This document shows, one piece after another, positions 1 through 7,835 of a stretch of 41,409 nt of DNA. The notes below the pieces were generated by a model. The model did no database searches, was not told the origin of the DNA, and saw only the letters and a list, made by a program, of their open reading frames with translations. Source of the DNA: Candidatus Phocaeicola faecipullorum (GTDB lineage Bacteria; Bacteroidota; Bacteroidia; Bacteroidales; Bacteroidaceae); NCBI GenBank assembly GCA_018884025.1, contig JAHLFB010000139.1, forward strand, positions 1 to 41,409. The letters run 5' to 3'. The number at the start of each line of letters is the position of its first letter. Within the stretch, counting starts at the first letter, position 1. The translations under genes and the position numbers were made by a program.

Positions 1-127
1 CGAAAGATGATTATGAGCCGATTTAATTTTATGAGAATTAAATTTAGAATTATCTGAGCTGTATGCGGTGAAAGTCGCACGTACAGTTCTTAATGGGGAA
101 AGCGGCAGCAATGCCGCCGACCTACAT
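1..127 (+). mobile_element. 3' end of a group II intron (domains V-VI)
   Basis: Positions 56-89 fold as a classic 34-nt group II intron domain V: an AGC triad near its 5' side (57-59), a GCGGU/GUCGC stem closed by a GAAA tetraloop (70-73), and a matching distal strand ending in GTTC. Positions 90-127 fold as domain VI: stem GCGGCA (102-107) with TGCCGC (112-117), then an unpaired A at 120 seven nucleotides before a likely 3' splice site after CCTACAT (127). The intron body and any reverse transcriptase ORF lie upstream, outside the window. The exon resumes at about 128, just ahead of the HTCS gene. The domain V call is firm; the exact 3' junction is inferred to within 1-2 nt. Confidence 0.88.
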
Positions 128-155
128 AACCCATGAAATACAAATGTTCCAAAAG

Positions 156-2915
156 ATGAAACAATGCATTATCAAACATATTGTCATTATATTTTCGCTT
201 ATCCAATTACTCATTATCATATCATGTGCTAACCATGAACGTAATTTTACCATCGGTGTATCGCAATGCAGCGATGACGAATGGAGAAGCCGTATGAACG
301 AAGAAATAATGCGTGAAGCACTTTTCTATCCAAACTTGAAAGTTGAAATAAGAACTGTAGAAGACAATAATCAGGAGCAAATAAAAGATATAGAAGAATT
401 TATAGCAAATGATGTTAATCTAATAGTTGTATCACCAAATGAGGCGAAAGCTATTACTCCGGTAGTGGAAAAGGCTTATGATTTGGGTATTCCAGTAGTA
501 TTGGTGGACAGAAAAATCACATCTGACAAATACACAGCTTTCGTTGGGGGAGACAACTATCTGATGGGGAAACAGATAGGTACTTACATAGCAAACAGAC
601 TGAACGGAAAAGGGAAAATTGTAGAACTTACAGGGCTTAAAGGCTCTACTCCTGCACTGGAAAGACATAATGGGATGAATGAAATTCTAAAAGAATACCC
701 TTCAATAGAAATTATTGCCACTACCGATGCCGCATGGCTAAAGAACAAAGCCGAAACGAAATTCGATTCCATACTCTCCATACATAAAGACATCGACATG
801 GTAATAGCCCAGAACGACCCTATGGCATATGGGGCTTATCAGGCTGCAATGAAAGCTGGAAGGGAAAAAGAAATGCTATTCGTTGGAGTTGATGCTTTGG
901 CAGGAGAAAAGTTAGGTGTTGAACTGGTAGCAGACAGCATTCTTGATGCCACATTCATATACCCTACAGGTGGAGACAAGGTTATTCAGGTTGCCATGAA
1001 TATATTGGAAAAAAGAGATTATAAAAGAGAAAATATATTATCGTCAGCCCTTGTAAATGCAGGAAATGCAAGAATCATGCAGATGCAGACATCGCATATA
1101 AATACATTGGATGAGAAAATTGAAGTTCTTAACGCAAAACTCGATACATATCTCATGAGATATTCATCGCAGAAGATGTTCTTGTATGCTTGCATTGTTA
1201 TTCTATTCTTATTAGCCGTACTGTTGTTCTTCGTTGTAAGGGCTTACTGGACCAAAATAAGGCTTAACGCAGAACTCTCCAAACAGAAACAGCAACTGGA
1301 AGAACAACGTGACCAACTTATTGACTTATCCAAGAAACTGGAAGAGGCCACAAAGGCCAAACTAGCCTTTTTTACGAATGTATCGCATGATTTCCGCACA
1401 CCACTTACTCTAATAGCAGATCCGGTGAAGAAACTCATGAACAGCGAAAATATCAAAGACAATGAAAGATTTCTGCTGAACATAATAAACAAAAATGTAA
1501 CAGTCCTCCTAAGATTAATAAATCAAATAATGGACTTCAGGAAGTTTGAAAACGGGAAACTGGAAATGCATTTATCAGAGTTCAACATAAAAGACTGTAT
1601 GAAAGAGTGGGCAGAAGCGTTCCGTACACTGGCTTACAGAAAGCACATCACATTTAAATTTACGGCAGATGATGCGGATTATAACGTCATAGCAGATTCA
1701 GAAATGATGGAGCGAATAACTTACAACCTGCTTTCGAATGCTTTCAAATTCACCCCGGAAAACGGTAATATCAGCATCTGTCTAAGCAAAAATGCAGAGA
1801 ACGGCATATCAATGAAATTTTCAGATACCGGTGTCGGAATGCCGGCAGAACATGTCAAACATATATTTGAAAGTTTCTACCAGATAGATGTACACCACGC
1901 AGGCTCTGGTATAGGACTTGCACTTGTTAAAGCATTTGTAGAAATGCATCACGGAAAAATCGATGTAAAGAGCAAAGAAGGAAACGGTACTATATTCACG
2001 ATTGATATTCCAGCAAAACAAGACGGTAAAATATATCATGACATTGACAGAAAAGCTGTTTTAAACAATCTCAAAGAAGGAGCGGTTGTTATGGCAGGTC
2101 AGGAAAGTCTGTCGGCAGAGAACGTTACAGGCAAAAACCGGAACGCTTCAAATGAGGGTGAACACGAAGCAGTAGTGCTGGTTATTGATGACAATCAGGA
2201 CGTAAGAGATTATGTAAAATCACTACTAAGTGAGAATTACACTGTACTTGAGGCAGCAAACGGCAGTGAGGGACTTAAACTGGCTATAGCCAATGTTCCG
2301 GATATAATTATTTGCGACGTGATGATGCCTGTTATGGACGGAATGGAATGTTGTCGCCGTCTGAAAGCTGAGCCTCGTACATCACACATTCCGGTAATGA
2401 TGCTCACAGCCTATTCAATGGACGAACAGAAAATAAAAGGATACGAATGTGGTGCCGACTCATATATATCAAAACCTTTCAGTTCTGAACTGCTTTTGGC
2501 AAGGCTTCATAACCTGATTGAGAACCACAACAGGCTGAAAGATTTCTTTGGAGATAAAGTTACCACAAGCACTACCCCACTGGCTGATACCGATAAAGGT
2601 TTTGTGGAAAAATTGCGTAAACTGATTGAGGAGAACATGGGAAATACCGATTTCAGTGTAGAAGACATGGGTGAAAAGATTGGTTTCAGCAGAGTTCAGC
2701 TATACAGAAAGGCCAAAGCTCTGACTGGATACACACCTAATGAGCTTCTGAGAATAGCAAGGCTTAACAAGGCTAATGCAATAATAAAGACATCGACAGA
2801 AAAAAGTATCTCCGAAATTGCATACGAAGTGGGATTTTCCTCTCCTTCATACTTCACCAAATGCTACAAAGAGTTTTTTGGCGAAAATCCTACCGATGTA
2901 TTAAAGAAGAGATAA
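156..2915 (+). CDS. Hybrid two-component system regulator (HTCS), fructose sensor of the BT1754 type
   Basis: Single-polypeptide sensor kinase and response regulator that should control the adjacent fructan locus. From the chosen start the order is: N-terminal membrane anchor (about residues 5-24), periplasmic sugar-binding (LacI/RbsB-like) domain (about 30-315), second membrane helix (about 341-364), coiled coil, histidine kinase with H-box SHDFRTP (His411), N-box NAFKFTP and GSGIGLAL, receiver with phospho-acceptor Asp721 in CDVMMP and Lys in SKPF, and a C-terminal AraC-type DNA-binding domain (last ~110 residues). A periplasmic-binding-protein sensor is known from BT1754 of B. thetaiotaomicron, which binds fructose; fructose as ligand here is inferred from that and from the neighbours. 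The frame stays open back to 93, but that part is intron sequence. ATG 144 and ATG 156 are both possible starts; 156 is preferred for its purine-rich AAAAG leader. It converges on the toxin gene with 6 bp between. Confidence 0.93.
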   Translation: MKQCIIKHIVIIFSLIQLLIIISCANHERNFTIGVSQCSDDEWRSRMNEEIMREALFYPNLKVEIRTVEDNNQEQIKDIEEFIANDVNLIVVSPNEAKAITPVVEKAYDLGIPVVLVDRKITSDKYTAFVGGDNYLMGKQIGTYIANRLNGKGKIVELTGLKGSTPALERHNGMNEILKEYPSIEIIATTDAAWLKNKAETKFDSILSIHKDIDMVIAQNDPMAYGAYQAAMKAGREKEMLFVGVDALAGEKLGVELVADSILDATFIYPTGGDKVIQVAMNILEKRDYKRENILSSALVNAGNARIMQMQTSHINTLDEKIEVLNAKLDTYLMRYSSQKMFLYACIVILFLLAVLLFFVVRAYWTKIRLNAELSKQKQQLEEQRDQLIDLSKKLEEATKAKLAFFTNVSHDFRTPLTLIADPVKKLMNSENIKDNERFLLNIINKNVTVLLRLINQIMDFRKFENGKLEMHLSEFNIKDCMKEWAEAFRTLAYRKHITFKFTADDADYNVIADSEMMERITYNLLSNAFKFTPENGNISICLSKNAENGISMKFSDTGVGMPAEHVKHIFESFYQIDVHHAGSGIGLALVKAFVEMHHGKIDVKSKEGNGTIFTIDIPAKQDGKIYHDIDRKAVLNNLKEGAVVMAGQESLSAENVTGKNRNASNEGEHEAVVLVIDDNQDVRDYVKSLLSENYTVLEAANGSEGLKLAIANVPDIIICDVMMPVMDGMECCRRLKAEPRTSHIPVMMLTAYSMDEQKIKGYECGADSYISKPFSSELLLARLHNLIENHNRLKDFFGDKVTTSTTPLADTDKGFVEKLRKLIEENMGNTDFSVEDMGEKIGFSRVQLYRKAKALTGYTPNELLRIARLNKANAIIKTSTEKSISEIAYEVGFSSPSYFTKCYKEFFGENPTDVLKKR

Positions 2916-2921
2916 CACACC

Positions 2922-3197
2922 CTACTTCATACCATAATGTCCCTTCGCCGAAACAACTACAACTCTAACAATCTCTTCCTCAATAGTATAAATCAAACGA
3001 TTATACTTATCAATTCTTCTACTCCAGAAGCCTGAGAGATTACCTTTCAGAGCTTCAACCTGGCCCGTATCCGACATAGGATGTTCTTGCAATTCTTCAA
3101 GAAGCCTACGAATTTTGGTTATAGCGGAAGTATTGCCGCTTTTCTTTAATGAAGCGATATCTTCTGCTGCTCGGTCAGTAATTTCAACGATATACAT
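2922..3197 (-). CDS. YoeB-like mRNA interferase toxin (RelE superfamily)
   Basis: A 91-residue protein with the YoeB/Txe signature: LKGNLSGFWSRRIDKYNRLIY in the middle and a C-terminal HYG. In YoeB a Glu, an Arg and the C-terminal His-Tyr pair cut ribosome-bound mRNA. The corresponding Glu (VEAL), the Arg residues of WSRRI and the His-Tyr are all present, so the toxin looks intact. It follows the antitoxin gene, whose stop ends 2 nt before this ATG, so translation is probably coupled. The canonical partner of YoeB is a Phd/YefM-fold antitoxin, but the upstream gene here looks like a ribbon-helix-helix protein. Confidence 0.85.
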   Translation of the reverse strand: MYIVEITDRAAEDIASLKKSGNTSAITKIRRLLEELQEHPMSDTGQVEALKGNLSGFWSRRIDKYNRLIYTIEEEIVRVVVVSAKGHYGMK

Positions 3198-3199
3198 TG

Positions 3200-3499
3200 T
3201 CAGAGATTGTTTATGAATTTATTAATATCTTCTGCCGACTTCAAAACAATCTTCGATTTTGTTTTGCCTTTTTTGTATTCATTTACTCTATCCGCCGTCT
3301 CATTCAGATTTTCCGGATAAGAGAAAAACTCATCACCACTTGGACTGGGATTCTGTACCTCAAGTTGCAATGTATCAGCTTTGGCTACTAAAATATTCTC
3401 AATGTACGCCTTAAGACTTTTTCCCTGTGATGCAGCCATAATAGAAAGTTTCTGCAATGTTTCAACAGGAAGATCTATATTCTTTCTTTTCTTTTGCAA
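3200..3499 (-). CDS. Ribbon-helix-helix-like antitoxin, partner of the YoeB-like toxin
   Basis: A 99-residue protein. Its first ~38 residues (RKNIDLPVETLQKLSIMAAS then SLKAYIENIL) have the strand-helix-helix pattern of ribbon-helix-helix repressors. The remainder is polar and probably forms the toxin-neutralising tail. The start is TTG: reading upstream in frame, a TAA comes within nine codons and there is no ATG, and the next internal Met would remove most of the DNA-binding domain. Inferred role: bind and neutralise the toxin and repress its own promoter, which has a tandem 18-bp repeat upstream. Moderately sure of the family, sure of the pairing with the toxin. Confidence 0.75.
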   Translation of the reverse strand: MQKKRKNIDLPVETLQKLSIMAASQGKSLKAYIENILVAKADTLQLEVQNPSPSGDEFFSYPENLNETADRVNEYKKGKTKSKIVLKSAEDINKFINNL

Positions 3500-3523
3500 T
3501 GCTATTGTTGATATAATAATTTA

Positions 3524-3568
3524 TTTTTGACAAATATACATAATATATACAATATACATAATATATAT
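3524..3568 (-). promoter_or_regulatory. Toxin-antitoxin promoter with tandem 18-bp operator-like repeat
   Basis: On the minus strand TATATTTG (plus 3531-3538) matches the Bacteroidales -7 box TAnnTTTG and would start transcription about 25 nt before the TTG start. It overlaps two head-to-tail copies of an 18-bp unit, 3533-3550 and 3551-3568, which match at the first 17 bases. Placement over the promoter suggests autorepression by the antitoxin, which is inference. The rest of 3500-3620 is extremely AT-rich with no gene. Confidence 0.5.
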
Positions 3569-3622
3569 TATATTATTTTATCATAAATGTTTGATTAACA
3601 AATACATGATAAGAGGCATTAA

Positions 3623-3666
3623 CAAAAAAATAGACAAGGTTCTCCCCCCAAATGGAAAACCTTGTC
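3623..3666 (-). terminator. Terminator of the permease 1-fructokinase 1 operon
   Basis: Inverted repeat GACAAGGTT (3633-3641) and AACCTTGTC (3658-3666). On the minus strand it is followed by a run of seven T (3624-3630). It lies about 40 nt past the fructokinase 1 stop. The arms resemble boxes in the dapF-dapL gap (37977-38022). Confidence 0.75.
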
Positions 3667-3703
3667 AACTTGTAACTGAAACATTATCACCTGAAAAAAA
3701 CTA

Positions 3704-4582
3704 TCAGTCCAGATACACCTCCGGCAAAACAGGCATTGCGCCGTTCTGTGTACATACATAAGCAGAAACCTTTACCGCAAGCTCGTGTGCCTCACGAACA
3801 CTTTTTCCCTTAAGTATGGAAGCTACAAACGTGGCGGTGAAGGAATCACCTGCTCCTACCGTATCGGCTACAACTACCTTCGGAGTCTCAACAAATGAAA
3901 CACTTCCAGGAGTAAATACATAACTGCCGTTTACACCACAAGTCAGTATCAGCATCTTAAGATTATACTTGGCAAGCAATATCCAGCACTTGTCCTGAAG
4001 GTCGATTCCAGGATAACCGAACATACGGCTTACGGTTACAAGCTCCTCATCGTTTATCTTCAATATATTACAATTGCGGAATGAGTTACAAAGTATCTCC
4101 TTTGTATAAAATCCCTGACGGAGGTTGATATCGAAAATCTTCAATACGTCATCACCTTCTGGCATGGAATCAAGGAAACGGTTGATTGTCTCACGTGAAA
4201 CTACACTTCTTTGGGCAAGGGAACCGAAACATACGGCACGTGTATGCTTTGCTAAATCTTCAAGAGCAGGAGTAAAGGGTATGTTATCCCATGCTACACC
4301 CTCCTTGATATCGTAACACGGAACTCCCTCCGCATCAAGTTCAACCTGTACTGTACCTGTAGGATAAGGAACTGTTTCGACTATACCGTACAGTTTCTTT
4401 TCACGAAAACTGTCCAGGATTTCCTTTCCCAGCTTATCATCGCCTACTGCGCTTACTATACGGCTGTTCAAGCCAAACTGAGATATATGGTATGCAAAAT
4501 TTGCAGGGGCACCACCCAATTTCTTGCCTTCGGGAAGCACATCCCATAGCGCCTCACCCATTCCGACTACTATATCGTTCAT
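3704..4582 (-). CDS. Fructokinase 1 (PfkB family)
   Basis: A 292-residue cytoplasmic sugar kinase that should phosphorylate fructose with ATP. It has the two PfkB signatures: N-terminal GGAPANFAYH substrate-binding region and C-terminal DTVGAGDSFTA with the catalytic base Asp246. It is the last gene of unit B, 119 bp after permease 1, and is followed by a terminator. It differs from fructokinase 2 at 15 of 292 residues (about 95% identity). All but one of these differences lie before residue ~172, although silent changes run through the whole gene. The family is certain; fructose as substrate follows from the GH32 and SusC/D context and the equivalent gene in the B. thetaiotaomicron levan locus. 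Confidence 0.92.
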   Translation of the reverse strand: MNDIVVGMGEALWDVLPEGKKLGGAPANFAYHISQFGLNSRIVSAVGDDKLGKEILDSFREKKLYGIVETVPYPTGTVQVELDAEGVPCYDIKEGVAWDNIPFTPALEDLAKHTRAVCFGSLAQRSVVSRETINRFLDSMPEGDDVLKIFDINLRQGFYTKEILCNSFRNCNILKINDEELVTVSRMFGYPGIDLQDKCWILLAKYNLKMLILTCGVNGSYVFTPGSVSFVETPKVVVADTVGAGDSFTATFVASILKGKSVREAHELAVKVSAYVCTQNGAMPVLPEVYLD

Positions 4583-4701
4583 GATATTAATTAAGAATTT
4601 AAAATTAAGAATTAAAGATTACGAGTTATAAGTTCCTAGTTGTTGGTTGTTATAACCTTGTGGACGGAACTAATAACTAACAACTAAAAACCAACAAAAA
4701 C
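4583..4701 (-). repeat. Intergenic hairpin-forming repeat between permease 1 and fructokinase 1
   Basis: A 119-bp AT-rich spacer made of TTAATT/AAGAATT-type runs (about 4586-4615) and a hairpin with arms TAGTTGTT (4637-4644) and AACAACTA (4679-4686). The same joint in the other copy (permease 2-fructokinase 2) is only 6 bp, so this block was probably gained here, or lost there, after duplication. Similar pieces occur at 35301-35389, 37110-37157 and 37955-38050. Confidence 0.55.
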
Positions 4702-5865
4702 TCATTTTTTCAATCTCATGGTATAAAGGAGCAGGTATATTACTCCAACAGCCATTACTGCTACAGCGCCATCCTGACCTGCGGCATCAGATGCAAATCC
4801 CATAAACAACGGGAATATTGTTCCACCGAAAAGACCCATAATCATCAGACCGGAGATTTCGTTTTTCTTTTCTGGCATCGAAAGGAGAGCCTGTGAGAAA
4901 ATGATTGAAAAAACATTTGAGTTACCAAAGCCGATTAAGGCAATAGATGCATAAACAATGAATTCCGCATCAGAAGATAATAGACCAATCATAGCTGCCA
5001 GCATACATAATACGCTTATAAGGAAGAAAAGACGTGCTGAAACCTTCTGAAGAATTATAGAGCCGGAAAAACAACCTATTGTTCTGAATATAAAATAAAG
5101 ACTTGTAGCAAACGAAGCCTCATCAAGACTCATACCCAAACGTTCCATCAAGATCTTAGGTGCCGTAGTATTTGTTCCAACATCAATACCTACATGACAC
5201 ATTATACCTATGAAGCAGAGCAGAATGAAAGGAGAGCCTAGAAGTTTCAGACAATCAACGAAACCAGAAGCCTTGTCAGGGCGTTCTTCCTCTATTGGAG
5301 TAGCTCCCAGCCACAGAACAGCTATTATCGCTATAACCATATATATAGGGAAAAGAACACGCCATCCCAAGCCGAAACTTGGCATTGCCTGTGTTGCTCC
5401 CCACATAGCTATATACGGAGCTAGAAATGAAGCTATGGCTTTTACGAACTGTCCGAATGTCAAAGAACTTGCAAGCTTATCTCCACTTATGATATTGCTC
5501 AAAAGAGGATTCAAGGATGTCTGCATCAGCGCATTTCCTATACCCAACAAAGAGAATGAGCAAAGCATAAGCATATAACTGTCGCCGAATATAGGCAGAA
5601 GCAATGAAGCAAATGTAACAATAAGGCTTAAAAGAACTGTTTTCTTACGACCTATACGGTTCATCAGGATTCCGGTCGGAACTGAGAAAATCAGGAACCA
5701 GAAGAAGACCAATGAAGGGAAGATATTGGCCTGAGAATCACTCAAGCCAAGATCAGCCTTCACATAATTAGATGCTATTCCCACAAGGTCAACAAACCCC
5801 ATGGCGAAAAAGCAAAGCATCACAGGGATAAGACGCGAAAGGTTATTCTGAGAAGTAGTATTCAT
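4702..5865 (-). CDS. Fructose/sugar permease 1 (MFS, FucP-like)
   Basis: A 387-residue inner-membrane transporter of the major facilitator superfamily with about 12 hydrophobic segments. It has the loop 2-3 motif GILMNRIGRKKT and resembles the fucose/glucose/galactose permease branch common in Bacteroidales. It should import the fructose released in the periplasm by the GH32 enzymes. It starts 5 bp after the lipoprotein GH32 stop and is followed by fructokinase 1. It is about 94% identical to permease 2; differences cluster at the N-terminus (MNTTSQNNLSR here, MATVKLNK there) and in the last third. Substrate is inferred from context. Confidence 0.88.
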   Translation of the reverse strand: MNTTSQNNLSRLIPVMLCFFAMGFVDLVGIASNYVKADLGLSDSQANIFPSLVFFWFLIFSVPTGILMNRIGRKKTVLLSLIVTFASLLLPIFGDSYMLMLCSFSLLGIGNALMQTSLNPLLSNIISGDKLASSLTFGQFVKAIASFLAPYIAMWGATQAMPSFGLGWRVLFPIYMVIAIIAVLWLGATPIEEERPDKASGFVDCLKLLGSPFILLCFIGIMCHVGIDVGTNTTAPKILMERLGMSLDEASFATSLYFIFRTIGCFSGSIILQKVSARLFFLISVLCMLAAMIGLLSSDAEFIVYASIALIGFGNSNVFSIIFSQALLSMPEKKNEISGLMIMGLFGGTIFPLFMGFASDAAGQDGAVAVMAVGVIYLLLYTMRLKK

Positions 5866-5870
5866 AACTG

Positions 5871-7739
5871 TTATAATGCTAATTTATGAATACTCAAGTT
5901 CTTAACCTCTGCCTTACCACCTTCAGTATAGAAACGAAGAGAATTATATACTTCGGTAGGGAATACCAGATTTGTCATTGCAATACGTCCACCGTCAACG
6001 AAAAGTTCTACAGAACATTTGTCAACAAATACGTTCAGATGATATGACTTGCCTTCGCACAATGAAAGTGGTGCCCATGTTCCCAAAGCGAAATCATTGA
6101 TATAGTTTATAGATTCTGTTTTGCGACGATCATGATTTTCCTTGAAGTGTGGTTCTGCTTTCTCACCAAAAGCAATCAATCCGCTTTCTGTACGGTCCAT
6201 CACTGCACGGCCAGCTTTCAAATCAAGATAGATTTTTGTCTTCTCGCCTTTGGCATTCATTATGTCGAAACCAACTGTCTGTGCCTTGCCAGGAACGATA
6301 TCCATTTCAAGTTCAACACCGCTGTTCAATCCGTCTGTTATACTGTCTATCACTGTTTCACCTTCTACAGAAAGACTTTCAACATTGCGTGTTGACTTGC
6401 GAAGAGCTTCAGTTTCTTTCACAACATTTGCAGCCATATATATTTCACCGTTCTTAGTATAAAGAGAAAGTTCTCTTGGCAACGCATTGGCTCCACGATA
6501 CTGACGTATAGGAGTTACGTTGGCATACTGCCAGTTGCTCATCCATGGAACTGCTATTATACGATCACCTGTATTTGAGAAACAAACTGTAGCATAATGG
6601 TCTTTACCGAAGTCAAGCCATTTAGTTACGCTCTTGTCTGTATCACATTTGAATTCTTTTCCATCAAAATCACCAATGAAATATTCTGTAGCGCTACCGC
6701 CGAAAGGACATCCCGGATTGATATTTACTATCATAACCCACTTCATGTTGTCCTTGTTACCGTCAACAGGAAGCTGGATAAAGTCAGGACATTCAAACTG
6801 GTTAGGCTGTACACCGTAACCTTCGCCAAACTGGCTGAGGTATTCCCACTGCTTAAGATCTGTAGATGAATAGAAACGCATGTTCTTGTCTGCAGAAACT
6901 ATCATATACCATTTCTGTGCCGGTTCGTACCAGAACACTTTAGGGTCACGGAAATCCTTCAATCCGTCAAACGGAGTAAGGATAGGATTCTTTTCGTATT
7001 TTGTATATGTACGTCCGTTGTCGTTGCTATATGCCATGCACTGTATCTGTCCGTGTTCGTCACTTGCAGATGTATAGAATGCTATCATGGCATCTTTGCC
7101 GTAGCCTGCGCTGTTATTCTTGTCTATAACTGTACTTCCAGAGAAGATATGTCCCAATGTATCGCGTGCAATAGCCGGATTAAGATGTTCCCAATGTACA
7201 AGGTCCTTACTTACAGAGTGTCCCCAGTGCATATTTCCCCATTTTGAGCCATAAGGGTTGTACTGGAAATAAAGATGATATTCACCATCCTTGTAAACAA
7301 GTCCGTTAGCATCGTTCATCCATCCGTAAAGCGGAGTGTGATGATATTCAGGACGGTAATAATCAGTATTTGATGTATCAAATGTATCAGCAAGAGAGAT
7401 ATTATCCCAACATACCGCATTGGCAGCCACACGTCCGATAGTAACAACTGCTTCCTTTGCTCCCTGAGGCAATGCGAAAGGAACATAATATTCTACGCTG
7501 TCAACAGCCAGACGAACGTCCATTGCCATATCTGCAGGACTTCCTGTATCAAGTTTCACTTTACCTTCATTACAAGACTCCTGAATAGGAAGAATAAGAT
7601 ATTTAGAAGGATTAGTAATATGTACTATTGTCAGAGTATCACCTTGATGTTCAAAGGTAAGACCACTCTTCTGTGGCTGACATGCAGTAAAGGAAACAGC
7701 TGCCATAGCCACTGCCAGATGATTGATAATCTTTTTCAT
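5871..7739 (-). CDS. GH32 exo-fructanase-like lipoprotein (GH32a)
   Basis: A 622-residue beta-fructosidase. The signal peptide ends in FTAC, so Cys20 is a lipidation site; QPQK after it lacks the acidic surface-export pattern, which suggests the periplasmic face. Residues about 28-110 form the N-terminal beta domain typical of Bacteroidetes GH32 proteins (I believe Pfam DUF4980). The five-bladed propeller follows, with nucleophile Asp143 in WMNDANG, transition-state Asp265 in FRDP and acid/base Glu316 in FECPD, then the C-terminal beta-sandwich. The nucleophile motif has Ala where WMNDPNG is usual. It resembles the BT1759 type of exo-acting levan/fructan hydrolase. It is the second gene of unit B, after the barrel protein, and is a paralogue of GH32b. 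Confidence 0.9.
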   Translation of the reverse strand: MKKIINHLAVAMAAVSFTACQPQKSGLTFEHQGDTLTIVHITNPSKYLILPIQESCNEGKVKLDTGSPADMAMDVRLAVDSVEYYVPFALPQGAKEAVVTIGRVAANAVCWDNISLADTFDTSNTDYYRPEYHHTPLYGWMNDANGLVYKDGEYHLYFQYNPYGSKWGNMHWGHSVSKDLVHWEHLNPAIARDTLGHIFSGSTVIDKNNSAGYGKDAMIAFYTSASDEHGQIQCMAYSNDNGRTYTKYEKNPILTPFDGLKDFRDPKVFWYEPAQKWYMIVSADKNMRFYSSTDLKQWEYLSQFGEGYGVQPNQFECPDFIQLPVDGNKDNMKWVMIVNINPGCPFGGSATEYFIGDFDGKEFKCDTDKSVTKWLDFGKDHYATVCFSNTGDRIIAVPWMSNWQYANVTPIRQYRGANALPRELSLYTKNGEIYMAANVVKETEALRKSTRNVESLSVEGETVIDSITDGLNSGVELEMDIVPGKAQTVGFDIMNAKGEKTKIYLDLKAGRAVMDRTESGLIAFGEKAEPHFKENHDRRKTESINYINDFALGTWAPLSLCEGKSYHLNVFVDKCSVELFVDGGRIAMTNLVFPTEVYNSLRFYTEGGKAEVKNLSIHKLAL

Positions 7740-7781
7740 GGTTGTATATTTTTAGTTCGTTTATTTTTAGGATATTTATTG

Positions 7782-7827
7782 AAGTTATAGAAGTTAATTC
7801 AATTAAAGTAACTAACTTCTATAACTT
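7782..7827 (-). promoter_or_regulatory. Intercistronic 15-bp perfect inverted repeat
   Basis: AAGTTATAGAAGTTA (7782-7796) and its exact complement (7813-7827) with a 16-nt loop lie between the barrel gene and GH32a. In the minus-strand transcript the stem is not followed by a U run, so it may shield the upstream message or lower downstream expression. On the plus strand a T-rich tail follows (7828-7836) and could stop antisense transcription. Confidence 0.6.
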
Positions 7828-7835
7828 ATTTTTTA

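Noticed and set aside
93-155. N-terminal extension of the HTCS frame back to ATG 93
   Set aside because: These codons are intron domain VI and 5' leader; the signal-anchor begins at the Met at 144 or 156.
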